NCBI GenBank assembly: GCA_002478565.1
Contig: DLPC01000018.1
Location: 81,215-130,811 of the forward strand
Direction: 5' to 3'
Source of the DNA: Flavobacteriales bacterium UBA7468
Lineage (GTDB): Bacteria; Bacteroidota; Bacteroidia; Flavobacteriales_D; Crocinitomicaceae
Length of the DNA: 49,597 bases
Shown: positions 41,383 through 49,256 of the stretch, piece after piece
Layout: each line of letters begins with the position of its first letter
How positions within the stretch are numbered: position 1 is the stretch's first letter
The notes under the pieces: generated by a model
Databases searched by the model: none
Seen by the model: the letters and a program-made list of their open reading frames with translations, nothing else
Told to the model about the DNA's origin: nothing
Program-made: the position numbers and the translations under genes

Positions 41383-41421
41383 AGCAACGTTGAATTACTT
41401 CAACGCTGCTTCTTGTTTTTC
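41382..41421 (+). terminator. Convergent hairpin terminator holding the GH65 stop codon in its loop
   Basis: Stem AAGCAACGTTGAA (41382-41394) pairs with TTCAACGCTGCTT (41399-41411) at 12 of 13 positions, loop TTAC (41395-41398), followed on the plus strand by CTTGTTTTT. The plus-strand small-protein gene ends in the stem. On the minus strand the GH65 stop codon (41395-41397) lies in the loop, and its last codons form one arm. The T tract favours the plus direction. Confidence 0.7.
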
Positions 41422-43677
41422 CCCTTCTTTAACTGATATTTCTTGACCAAACAACTTACAAGAAACAGGCGCTGAACCTAAATTTTCTAATGTAACTTTA
41501 TGCTGTGTAATGGAAAGCGCTAAAGGCTGGTTTTTATAGCGAATTTGAAATGAGTAGGCTTTCCATGGTTTTGGGATGCTCGGGTTGATAGACAAACCAT
41601 TTTCTGTAACTCTGACACCACCGAGGCCTTCAACAACAGACATCCAGGTACCTGCCATAGACGTAATGTGTAAACCTTCGTCTGCTTCGTGATTGTAGTC
41701 GTCGAGATCCAGACGGCTCGTGCGTAAATACAATTCAAGTGCTTTATCCATGCGACCAATTTTAGCCGCTAAGATGACATGCACACAAGGAGAAAGTGAT
41801 GATTCATGAACGGTTTTTGGCTCATAAAAATCAAAATTTTCACGGATTATATCTTCAGAAAAATGATCTTCAAACAAGTATAAGCCTTGAAGCACATCTG
41901 CTTGTTTGATAAAAATCGAGCGCAAAATGCGGTCCCAGGACCAATGCTGATTGATTGGGCGCTCTGCTACCGGAATGTCATTGGCCGTTAATTGCTCTTT
42001 GTCCATAAAGCCATCCTGCTGTAAAAAGATATTGGTATCTGTCAGCACAGGGAAATAAACGTTTTCAACGATATGCTGGAAGTCTTTGATCTCTTTAGCG
42101 CTGAGCTTTTCAGGCAAAGCCGCACTGACTTGTGCATTGACTTCTAAGCAATATTGAATACACCAACGAGCGATATAATTGGTATACCAATTGTTGTTGA
42201 CGTTGTTTTCATATTCGTTCGGGCCAGTTACTCCGAGCATAACATATGCTTTTTTAGCTTCAGACCAATTGAAACGTTGGGCCCAAAAACGAGCAATACC
42301 GGCTACGACAGGTAAGCCATATTCGGAGAGATACGCGGTATCGCCTGTATGGCGAACATAATTATAAACGGCAAAGGCAATGGCTCCATTGCGGTGAATT
42401 TCTTCAAAGGTAATTTCCCATTCGTTATGACACTCCTCCCCATTCATCGTAACCATTGGATAAAGCGCCGCTCCATTTTTAAAGCCTAATTTTTCAGCAT
42501 TTTCAATGGCACGATCTAAATGATGGTAACGGTAAATCAATAACTGCTTTGCGACTTGAGGGTCTGCAGTTTTGAGATAGAAAGGCAAACAATAGGCTTC
42601 AGTATCCCAATAGGTTGCACCACCGTATTTTTCACCGGTAAATCCTTTAGGACCAATATTTAATTTGGCGTTTTTACCAGTATAGGTTTGATACAAATGA
42701 AAAATATTAAAACGAATCCCTTGTTGAGACGCTTCATCACCCTCGATCAAGATATCAGCACTTTTCCAGATTTCTGCCCAAGCATTTTCATGTTCTGTGC
42801 GCAGCGTATCAAAACCTGATGTATAAGCATCGCGAACGCGTTTAATGGCTTTTGCTGCCAACTCAAACTCTGAATGATTGATCGTAGAAGTAACTGCTAC
42901 ATACTTCTTGAGGGTAAAGCGCACACCTTTCTCAAGGTAATGTTCAAAGTTGTTTTCTACATAGAAATCTCGTTGCGCAACATTTGGGTGAATGGTCAAG
43001 AGTTCTTGTTCGCGCCAAAATGAAAAACGCATGGCCGTGGCAATACAAAAATTAGTCTTTTTGGTACGTGCACACAAAATTCCTTTTTGAATATCTACTT
43101 TTCTAGAATCTTCTAACCAAAAGAATTCGTCATAGTTGGCATCGTGGTTACTCACATTTCCATCTAGGTACGGCGTAAATTTGACATTTCCACTGAAATT
43201 GAGCGGCGTGACCGTATAGGAAATGGCAGCGATTTCCTCACGGGCCATTGAGCAAAAACGAATACTTTCAACCTCTAATTCTTTTCCGGAACCAAAAACA
43301 ACTCGAAAGGTCCTTTTCAAGAGCCCTTTTTGCATATCTAATTCACGGTGAAAGTATTTGATTTGCTGCACATTCAAGTCGAGTTGTTCGCCATCAATTT
43401 CGATATTGATGCCAATCCAATTTGTTGAGTTCAGAACTTTGGCAAAGTACTCTGGGTAGCCGTTTTTCCACCACCCTACGCGCGTTTTATCAGGATAATA
43501 AACTCCTCCAATGTAACTTCCTTGAAGCGTGTCACCGCTGTATTTTTCTTCAAAATTGGCACGTTGCCCAAACGAGCCATTTCCAATACTGAAAATACTT
43601 TCAGCTTGCTTTTGTTTGTTGGCATCAAATTTTGTCTCGATGATCTTCCAAGGATCAATTTCAAATAAATTACGCAT
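41395..43677 (-). CDS. GH65 disaccharide phosphorylase, probable maltose phosphorylase
   Basis: Splits maltose (or a related alpha-glucobiose) with phosphate into beta-glucose-1-phosphate and glucose in the cytoplasm. The 760 residues fit the family: N-terminal beta domain (ESIFSIGNGSFGQRANFEE), the (alpha/alpha)6 barrel with GGATYWDTEAY near 352, and catalytic acid Glu488 in GVTGPNEYEN, matching the maltose phosphorylase acid. The NHQWSWDR-like INQHWSWDRILRS motif is also present. Trehalose and kojibiose phosphorylases belong to the same family, so maltose is inferred from the neighbouring amylase and beta-phosphoglucomutase. It overlaps pgmB by 8 bp and is last in the operon. Confidence 0.9.
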   Translation of the reverse strand: MRNLFEIDPWKIIETKFDANKQKQAESIFSIGNGSFGQRANFEEKYSGDTLQGSYIGGVYYPDKTRVGWWKNGYPEYFAKVLNSTNWIGINIEIDGEQLDLNVQQIKYFHRELDMQKGLLKRTFRVVFGSGKELEVESIRFCSMAREEIAAISYTVTPLNFSGNVKFTPYLDGNVSNHDANYDEFFWLEDSRKVDIQKGILCARTKKTNFCIATAMRFSFWREQELLTIHPNVAQRDFYVENNFEHYLEKGVRFTLKKYVAVTSTINHSEFELAAKAIKRVRDAYTSGFDTLRTEHENAWAEIWKSADILIEGDEASQQGIRFNIFHLYQTYTGKNAKLNIGPKGFTGEKYGGATYWDTEAYCLPFYLKTADPQVAKQLLIYRYHHLDRAIENAEKLGFKNGAALYPMVTMNGEECHNEWEITFEEIHRNGAIAFAVYNYVRHTGDTAYLSEYGLPVVAGIARFWAQRFNWSEAKKAYVMLGVTGPNEYENNVNNNWYTNYIARWCIQYCLEVNAQVSAALPEKLSAKEIKDFQHIVENVYFPVLTDTNIFLQQDGFMDKEQLTANDIPVAERPINQHWSWDRILRSIFIKQADVLQGLYLFEDHFSEDIIRENFDFYEPKTVHESSLSPCVHVILAAKIGRMDKALELYLRTSRLDLDDYNHEADEGLHITSMAGTWMSVVEGLGGVRVTENGLSINPSIPKPWKAYSFQIRYKNQPLALSITQHKVTLENLGSAPVSCKLFGQEISVKEGEKQEAALK

Positions 43678-44314
43678 AGTTGGCTAAACTAAATTCTGTC
43701 AAATCGTTAAAATATAAATCTGCTTGTTTGGCGATGTTTGGATTCCCTACTCCTACCGCTGTGAAGCCACCTGCTTTGGCTGCGGCAATCCCAGAGGCTG
43801 CATCTTCAAAAACCAAAACTTCATTTGGTGCGAGGTTGAAGGCTTTGGCTCCATTCAGAAAAACTTCAGGGTGTGGTTTTGGATCATTTACACCATTTCC
43901 GTCAATAACCACTGCAAAATAATCAGCAATACCTAATTTATTGAGGATAAATTTGGCATTCTTGCTAGATGATCCAACACCCAGCAATATGCCTTTTGCT
44001 TTGGCTTCTTCAAGTAATGCTGCTACACCTGGCAATAAATCCGAAGCACTTAAGGATTGTATAGATTCAAGGTAAAAATCATTTTTACTCTTGAGTAAAT
44101 CCTCGAATTCAATAGATGAAATGGTTTTATGACCTAATTCTAGAATTTTTTTGAGTGAATCTATTCGACTTACACCCTTCAATAATTCGTTTTCGTTTTC
44201 AGTGAAAGCAATTCCCAAACTATTTGCACAGCGTTGCCATGCGATAAAATGATTGTGTTCGGTAGTGACTAATACTCCATCAAGATCAAAAAGGAGTCCT
44301 TTAATTGGCGACAT
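43670..44314 (-). CDS. pgmB: Beta-phosphoglucomutase
   Basis: Converts beta-glucose-1-phosphate, made by the GH65 phosphorylase, into glucose-6-phosphate. A 214-residue HAD-superfamily protein: nucleophile and acid Asp10 and Asp12 in LLFDLDGVLV, cap helices, VGSSSKNAKFIL motif and the final metal motif VFEDAASGIAAAKAGG. The cap starts with TTEHNHFIAWQRCANSLGI, typical of this mutase. It overlaps both neighbours (8 bp with the phosphorylase, 14 bp with the permease), so all are co-translated. Confidence 0.92.
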   Translation of the reverse strand: MSPIKGLLFDLDGVLVTTEHNHFIAWQRCANSLGIAFTENENELLKGVSRIDSLKKILELGHKTISSIEFEDLLKSKNDFYLESIQSLSASDLLPGVAALLEEAKAKGILLGVGSSSKNAKFILNKLGIADYFAVVIDGNGVNDPKPHPEVFLNGAKAFNLAPNEVLVFEDAASGIAAAKAGGFTAVGVGNPNIAKQADLYFNDLTEFSLANYA

Positions 44315-45614
44315 TATTTTCTTTTATTCGTAAGGTTAAAATTCCTGCTACAATGAGTAAAATTCCGCCTACGGTTACCGCAGCTATTCTTGAATTTTGT
44401 AATAATCCAGACATGACATCGCCAAAAAATAACGATGCAATGATTTCAGGAAGAACAATAAAGAAGTTAAAGATTCCCATGTAAACGCCTATTTTGTTGG
44501 CAGGTAAACAAGGCACCAACATAGCATATGGCATCGAAAGAATACTACTCCAAGCGATCCCTACCAAGCCCATAATCAAGAAAAGCATCCAGGTACTATT
44601 CTGATCGACGAAATTAATGAGAATAAGACCAAGACCTCCAATTAAAAGACTTGTAAAATGTGTCCACTTTTGACCAATTTTGGCTGCTAAAAATGGTAAA
44701 ACAAGTGCAAACAGAAAGGTCACCACATTCTCAAAAGAATAGGCCAATCCTGCTAAATCAGATCCCTCGCCATAAGCTGCGCTTCCGGGCTCTCCTTTAA
44801 AAATTTCAGTGGCCACAGCTGTGGTAAAAAAGAACCACATTAAAAATAAACCTGGCCAAGTTAAAAACTGAACCAAAGCGAGTTGACGCATTTGCTTAGG
44901 CATTGTTTTGATGGCAGTTAGAATTTCTGTAGCACCGTGCAAAATTCCTTTCTTTTCCGACCTTGTAGCAACAAGATCTTCTTCAGATGGCGGGTATTCT
45001 TTGGTTGTCAGAACAGTGTACACGACAGCACCTAAAAAAGCGATGGCTCCGATGTAAAAACTCCATTTTACGTTTGAAGCAATTTGTCCTGCCTGCGCAG
45101 TACCGTCAACATCAAACCAATTGGTGAAAATCCATGGCAGTGCACTCGCAATAGTAGCTCCTACTCCAATAAAGAAACTTTGCATCGAGAAACCTCGGGT
45201 ACGCTGCTCGGCTGGCAATTGATCGGCCACAAAAGCACGAAATGGCTCCATGCTGATATTAATTGAGGAATCTAGCACCCAAAGCAAACCTGCGGCCATC
45301 CAGAGTGCGGAGGACGATGGCATCAAAAATAAACAGATGGAACTAAGAATGGCGCCAATCAAAAAGAAAGGTCTGCGGCGACCCCACACCGGATGCCAAG
45401 TGCGATCGCTGAGGTAACCAATGATGGGTTGAACTAAAAGCCCTGTTAATGGGGCAGCTAACCAGAGTCCTGGGATCTCTTCGGGTTTGGCACCAAGGCT
45501 CTCGTATATAGAGCTCATGTTGGCCATTTGAAGCCCCCAACCAAATTGGATGCCCATGAAACCGAAGCTCATGTTCCAAATTTGCCAAAAAGAAAGCGTA
45601 GGTTTAGTTTGCAT
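44301..45614 (-). CDS. MFS sugar permease (GPH/SLC45-like), probable maltose importer
   Basis: A 437-residue inner-membrane transporter with about 12 helices. The loop after helix 2, GYLSDRTWHPVWGRRRPFF, resembles the sucrose/maltose SLC45-type signature. SFGFMGIQFGWGLQMANMSS near the start is typical of the Bacteroidota maltose cluster permease. It likely imports maltose or short maltodextrins with protons. Its start is 23 bp from the amylase stop; it overlaps pgmB by 14 bp. Confidence 0.88.
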   Translation of the reverse strand: MQTKPTLSFWQIWNMSFGFMGIQFGWGLQMANMSSIYESLGAKPEEIPGLWLAAPLTGLLVQPIIGYLSDRTWHPVWGRRRPFFLIGAILSSICLFLMPSSSALWMAAGLLWVLDSSINISMEPFRAFVADQLPAEQRTRGFSMQSFFIGVGATIASALPWIFTNWFDVDGTAQAGQIASNVKWSFYIGAIAFLGAVVYTVLTTKEYPPSEEDLVATRSEKKGILHGATEILTAIKTMPKQMRQLALVQFLTWPGLFLMWFFFTTAVATEIFKGEPGSAAYGEGSDLAGLAYSFENVVTFLFALVLPFLAAKIGQKWTHFTSLLIGGLGLILINFVDQNSTWMLFLIMGLVGIAWSSILSMPYAMLVPCLPANKIGVYMGIFNFFIVLPEIIASLFFGDVMSGLLQNSRIAAVTVGGILLIVAGILTLRIKENNVAN

Positions 45615-45637
45615 GGCAGTAGAATGAGGATGTTAGC

Positions 45638-46963
45638 TTAGCGGTAGTAGACTTTATAGCCCCAAGCAGGAAGCTGCAATGATTTTTCAGATTTCAATTT
45701 GACTTTCTTACCATCAAATAGGTCTTGATATTCGCCTGCAGTTGCTGCGTCTGAAAATTTAATTTGTTGAGCAGTTGCACTTAAATTCAATACGACCAAA
45801 ACTTGGTGTTGTCCGCGCTCACGAACATAAACCAACTGATTTTTCTGAGCTGCAGTTGAAATGAATCTTGGATTTTGCTGACCAGCACCCGCAAACAATG
45901 CGGGATTGTTTTGATGCAGGTGCAATAATTTGTCGTAGAAGGAAACTAAATCCATTTTACTCCAATCGATGGCATCTTTTTCGAAAAATGCCAAACGACG
46001 GTCAAGGGATGTTTCTTGTCCGTTATAGACCAATGGCATGCCTTCGATTGTCGCAGCCATAACCGCCATAGCAAAACGAGCGTCTCCCATTCTTTCCATC
46101 TCCGTCCCGTTCCATGAGTTTTCATCGTGGTTGGAGGTGAAATTCATATGAAAACCATTGTTATGAGGTTTCAAACGACTAAAATACTCAAGTATAGCAG
46201 CCGCATCTTTTTTACCTTTTGCGACGTCATTCATGATGTGATGGAACTCCCAGCCATAAGTTGCCTCAAAAGCATCGTGTAGTTCATTACCTTCTGCTTC
46301 TGCTAGCATGAAAACGCCATTACCCGCTGCATCGAGCGCTTTGCGAGCCGCTATCCAGAAATCCATCGGAACCCAACCTGCAACATCACAACGATAGCCA
46401 TCAATTTTGGCCTCTCTCACCCAGAATTCCATACAGCTGATCATTTCTTGGCGCATTTCTTGGTTGTCGTAGTTCAAATCTGCGACATCCCACCAATCTG
46501 TACCAATGGTTGGTTGTAGTTGACCCAAGGAATCTAGGGTGTACCAATCTTGATGACCTTGATCCACCCAAACGTGATCAGGTGAGGTGTGGTTAGCAAC
46601 CCAGTCAATAATCACTTTCATCCCGAGATGATGAGCTGCGTTCACTAATGATTTGAAATCCGACATATCGCCAAACTCAGGATTCACCGCACGGTAATCG
46701 CGAACAGCGTAATAGCTTCCTAAAGTTCCTTTTCGATTTTTTTCACCGATTGGATGAATTGGCATCAACCAAATGATGTCAACCCCCATTTTTTCCAAAC
46801 GAGGCAACTGTGCTTCGAGGGCTTTAAATGTTCCTTCTGTAGAGAACTGACGAACATTAACTTCATAGATTGTTGCATTTGCTACCCATTTCGGAGTATT
46901 TAATTGAGCAAAAGCATTTGGTGCTCCTATTAAAAGGGCACTGAGTAACATTTTTTTAAACAT
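45638..46963 (-). CDS. Secreted GH13 alpha-amylase-family glycosidase
   Basis: Hydrolyses alpha-1,4-glucans or maltodextrins. The 441 residues begin with a signal peptide (LLSALLIGAPNAFAQ), so it acts outside the inner membrane. GH13 regions I-IV are seen: DWVANHTSPDH near 120, GYRCDVAGW with nucleophile Asp193, LAEAEGN with acid Glu222 and SNHDENSWNG with Asp280. A C-terminal beta domain ends in WGYKVYYR. It is a fairly short GH13 with no starch-binding module visible. In operon between the kinase (3-bp gap) and the permease. Confidence 0.93.
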   Translation of the reverse strand: MFKKMLLSALLIGAPNAFAQLNTPKWVANATIYEVNVRQFSTEGTFKALEAQLPRLEKMGVDIIWLMPIHPIGEKNRKGTLGSYYAVRDYRAVNPEFGDMSDFKSLVNAAHHLGMKVIIDWVANHTSPDHVWVDQGHQDWYTLDSLGQLQPTIGTDWWDVADLNYDNQEMRQEMISCMEFWVREAKIDGYRCDVAGWVPMDFWIAARKALDAAGNGVFMLAEAEGNELHDAFEATYGWEFHHIMNDVAKGKKDAAAILEYFSRLKPHNNGFHMNFTSNHDENSWNGTEMERMGDARFAMAVMAATIEGMPLVYNGQETSLDRRLAFFEKDAIDWSKMDLVSFYDKLLHLHQNNPALFAGAGQQNPRFISTAAQKNQLVYVRERGQHQVLVVLNLSATAQQIKFSDAATAGEYQDLFDGKKVKLKSEKSLQLPAWGYKVYYR

Positions 46964-46966
46964 GAT

Positions 46967-47830
46967 TTAGACGGTTAGTGGTTGAATGATATATTTCAAG
47001 TGGTAATCTACAAGACCCTGTACTGGTTTCTGTATGATTGAAGTAACAGTAATACCCAATTCCTGAGCTGCCTGGTACAATTCCTTTTCAAATATTTTAG
47101 ACAAAGAACCTACGAAGTGAACCTGCGTAGTTTTGTAGTTATCGTAGCAACAGATGTGCACTGACATAAAGTGCTTAAAGCCTTTGTACACCATTTCAGA
47201 GAAAAAAGGATGAGCTTTATGTTTGGCGATAAAGGGCATAAAGGAAGCAATAAACACGTTGGCATTTGGTTCACGGTATACTTTATCTACGATCATGTCT
47301 TTGTCAAGCTGATAAGTAGCAATAAAATCTGCTTCTACTTCTGCTGGCAAATGATGATATAAAAAAGAGGACAATAATTGTTTACCGAAATAACTGCCAC
47401 TGCCTTCGTCACCTAATATATAACCTAGTGCAGGAACTTCTTCAAGTAGGTTATGACCGTCAAAATAACAGGAATTTGAACCTGTACCAACAATGCATGA
47501 GATCGCCGGAACGCCTTGATAAGTGGCATAGGCACTTGCCAATAAATCGTGCTCAACAAGAATATTAGCATTCTGGAAAATTTGAGCCAAACCTTTTTGA
47601 ACAATTTCGTTGAGTTCAGGGCTCGAGCAACCAGCACCATAAAAATATACTCCTTTGATTTGAGGAGCAACATTCATAATATCCTGGTGTTTGCGCAGTT
47701 CGTTAGCTATGAGTTCAGTGGAATGAAAATATGGATTGAAGCCCATTGTTGAAAAAAAACTTTGGTTATTTTTGTCTTCAACAAGTACCCAATCACTTTT
47801 GGTTGAACCACTTTCAATGATGAAATACAT
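46967..47830 (-). CDS. BadF/BadG-family sugar kinase, N-acetylglucosamine-kinase-like
   Basis: A 287-residue actin-fold (ASKHA) kinase. Phosphate 1: IIESGSTKSDWVLVED. Phosphate 2 region: CIVGTGSNSCYFDG and GYILGDEGSGSYFGK, with the ExGS block; adenosine-site: HFVGSLSKIF. These match the BadF/BadG/BcrA family, which includes N-acetylglucosamine kinases. As the first gene of the maltose operon it could phosphorylate the glucose freed by the phosphorylase; that is inference. The ATG at 47830 (MYFIIESGSTK) was chosen over one twelve codons upstream because the fold begins there and the predicted operator would fall inside a longer protein. Confidence 0.85.
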   Translation of the reverse strand: MYFIIESGSTKSDWVLVEDKNNQSFFSTMGFNPYFHSTELIANELRKHQDIMNVAPQIKGVYFYGAGCSSPELNEIVQKGLAQIFQNANILVEHDLLASAYATYQGVPAISCIVGTGSNSCYFDGHNLLEEVPALGYILGDEGSGSYFGKQLLSSFLYHHLPAEVEADFIATYQLDKDMIVDKVYREPNANVFIASFMPFIAKHKAHPFFSEMVYKGFKHFMSVHICCYDNYKTTQVHFVGSLSKIFEKELYQAAQELGITVTSIIQKPVQGLVDYHLKYIIQPLTV

Positions 47831-47837
47831 ATATTTG
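47830..47837 (+). promoter_or_regulatory. -7 element for the NrtR-like regulator
   Basis: TATATTTG on the plus strand matches TAnnTTTG, 67 bp before the GTG start at 47905. The candidate operator at 47860-47874 would lie just downstream of the transcript start. Confidence 0.35.
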
Positions 47838-47859
47838 TTATAGAGTGAATTAGAGCTTT

Positions 47860-47874
47860 GTGTCAATTTTACAC
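47860..47874. promoter_or_regulatory. Palindromic candidate operator GTGT-N7-ACAC
   Basis: GTGTCAATTTTACAC is an inverted repeat with 4-bp arms, and its outer sequence is like NrtR/AraR-type sites (TGTC and GACA-like halves). It sits in the 74-bp gap between the kinase operon and the divergent Nudix-type regulator, close to the predicted transcript start of the kinase operon. Binding is not proven. Confidence 0.5.
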
Positions 47875-47879
47875 TATGC

Positions 47880-47887
47880 CAAATATA
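47880..47887 (-). promoter_or_regulatory. -7 element for the maltose operon
   Basis: TATATTTG on the minus strand matches TAnnTTTG, 49 bp before the kinase ATG. It predicts a transcript start near 47873, inside the palindrome at 47860-47874. The -33 element is not clear. Confidence 0.5.
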
Positions 47888-47904
47888 TAGAAAATCCTTA
47901 ATAC

Positions 47905-48660
47905 GTGCATCACATACAGAAAAAAATAGGTTCCGAACTTAATCCGAATGTCTCCGTAGACTGCGTGATCTTTGGCTTTGACTTAGAACAACTTACTGTT
48001 TTACTTATTGACCGAGGTGAAATACCATCGGGTTCTGGTCCACGCATGGCACTACCCGGCAACCTCATTTATGACAACGAAAACCTCGACCAAGCGGCCA
48101 ACCGCGTGCTTGCAGAATTGACAGGTCTTGAAAATATTTATTTAGAGCAAGTTGGTGCCTTCGGAGATCCGGACCGTATTCACAAAGAATCCGACCGTGA
48201 ATGGCTCAAATCTATCCGGGCTGAACCCGAAGCACGCGTAATTACTGTGGCCTATTTCTCTTTGGTTCAAATGGCCCATTACAAACCCCAAGCCTCTTCA
48301 TTTGCCAAAAATGCCGATTGGATTCCAGTCAACGAAATCAAAGAACTGGCTTTTGACCACTTTGAAATTTTACAAGCCGCCAAAGAAAAACTCAAGCAAA
48401 AAATCAAAATTCAGCCAATAGGCTTCAACCTACTTCCTGAAAAATTCACCTTAAGTCAATTACACCGTCTTTACGAATCAATCCTTGATAAGCCGCTAGA
48501 TAAACGTAATTTCAGAAGAAAGATTCAAAAGCTCGATATCTTATCAAGCCTCCGTGAAAAACAAAAAGGTGTCCCACACAAGCCTTCCTTGTTATACGAA
48601 TTCAACGAAGAAAAATACCAAGAACTGACTCAAACCGGTTTCGATAACTTTGGTTTCTAG
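47905..48660 (+). CDS. NrtR/AraR-type Nudix-domain transcriptional regulator
   Basis: A 251-residue regulator. The N-terminal Nudix domain (SVDCVIFGFDLEQLTVLLIDRG) has a degenerate Nudix box at residues 52-75: the catalytic RE and EE pairs are RV and EL, so hydrolysis is unlikely and the domain probably senses a ligand. The C-terminal part, from IGFNLLPEKFTLSQLHRLYE onward to RRKIQKLDILSSL, is the winged helix-turn-helix seen in NrtR and in the Bacteroides arabinose regulator AraR. GTG at 47905 is the only sensible start. It is divergent to the maltose operon, with a palindrome between, so it likely regulates that operon and itself. Confidence 0.85.
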   Translation: MHHIQKKIGSELNPNVSVDCVIFGFDLEQLTVLLIDRGEIPSGSGPRMALPGNLIYDNENLDQAANRVLAELTGLENIYLEQVGAFGDPDRIHKESDREWLKSIRAEPEARVITVAYFSLVQMAHYKPQASSFAKNADWIPVNEIKELAFDHFEILQAAKEKLKQKIKIQPIGFNLLPEKFTLSQLHRLYESILDKPLDKRNFRRKIQKLDILSSLREKQKGVPHKPSLLYEFNEEKYQELTQTGFDNFGF

Positions 48661-48698
48661 ACCATCGTTTTTTAATCTGCTCAAAATCCCGTAATTTT

Positions 48699-48737
48699 CT
48701 AAAGTAAACCTTTAGTAGGTGTAACTATTCGTAGTTA
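48699..48737. promoter_or_regulatory. Two short inverted repeats upstream of the ECF sigma gene
   Basis: CTAAAG-N5-CTTTAG (48699-48715) and TAACTA-TTCG-TAGTTA (48722-48737) lie in the 104-bp gap before the sigma factor. Neither is followed by a T run. They could be operators, a weak terminator of the regulator gene or chance. TGTAAC at 48720-48725 resembles an ECF -35 element, but no convincing -10 is visible. Confidence 0.3.
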
Positions 48738-48764
48738 TAAATTGTTCTATACCCGAACACGATT

Positions 48765-49256
48765 TTGAAACGATCCGAATACAACCAATGTGTAGACCTC
48801 TACAGTGACTCACTGTATAGATTCGCCTTGCATTTTTTGCGAGACATTGAACCCGCACGTGATATTGTACAAGATTGTTATGAAAAATTGTGGATCAACA
48901 GGAAAACTGTAGAGAAACAAAAAGCTAAATCATGGCTTTTTACTTGTGCAAATCACCTCATGCTCAACCAAGTGAAACGCAACAAAGTAAAGCAACAACA
49001 CCTTGATTCGCTTTTTTTAAACCACGATGCAGGCCCAGCGCAACAAATGGAAGCACAGCAATTAGTGCAACTTTTAGTGCAAAACCTTCCTCCGCTACAG
49101 AAAAGCATCCTGTTGTTGCGCGATCTAGAAGGATACAGTTATCAAGAAATTGCTGAGCAACTTCAGTTGTCTGAAGCTCAAGTCAAGGTGTATCTTTTTA
49201 GAGCGCGTGTCAAGATCAAAAAACAGGTAACTGAACAATTTATACTCGCCTCATGA
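48765..49256 (+). CDS. ECF-type RNA polymerase sigma factor
   Basis: A 163-residue group 4 sigma factor. Region 2: LYSDSLYRFALHFLRDIEPA, RDIVQDCYEKLWIN; region 4: LPPLQKSILLLRDLEGYSYQ and EIAEQLQLSEAQVKVYLFRA. The start is TTG at 48765; no ATG or GTG in frame lies upstream within the gap, and the protein starts like its relatives. Its TGA overlaps the ATG of the next gene (ATGA), the usual coupling to an anti-sigma factor. Target genes are unknown. Confidence 0.9.
   Translation: MKRSEYNQCVDLYSDSLYRFALHFLRDIEPARDIVQDCYEKLWINRKTVEKQKAKSWLFTCANHLMLNQVKRNKVKQQHLDSLFLNHDAGPAQQMEAQQLVQLLVQNLPPLQKSILLLRDLEGYSYQEIAEQLQLSEAQVKVYLFRARVKIKKQVTEQFILAS

Noticed and set aside
41395..47830. A complete starch-utilisation (Sus) locus
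   Set aside because: No SusC, SusD, SusE or SusF homologue lies in the window; the TonB-dependent receptor at 14941-17340 is distant and paired with DUF4249.
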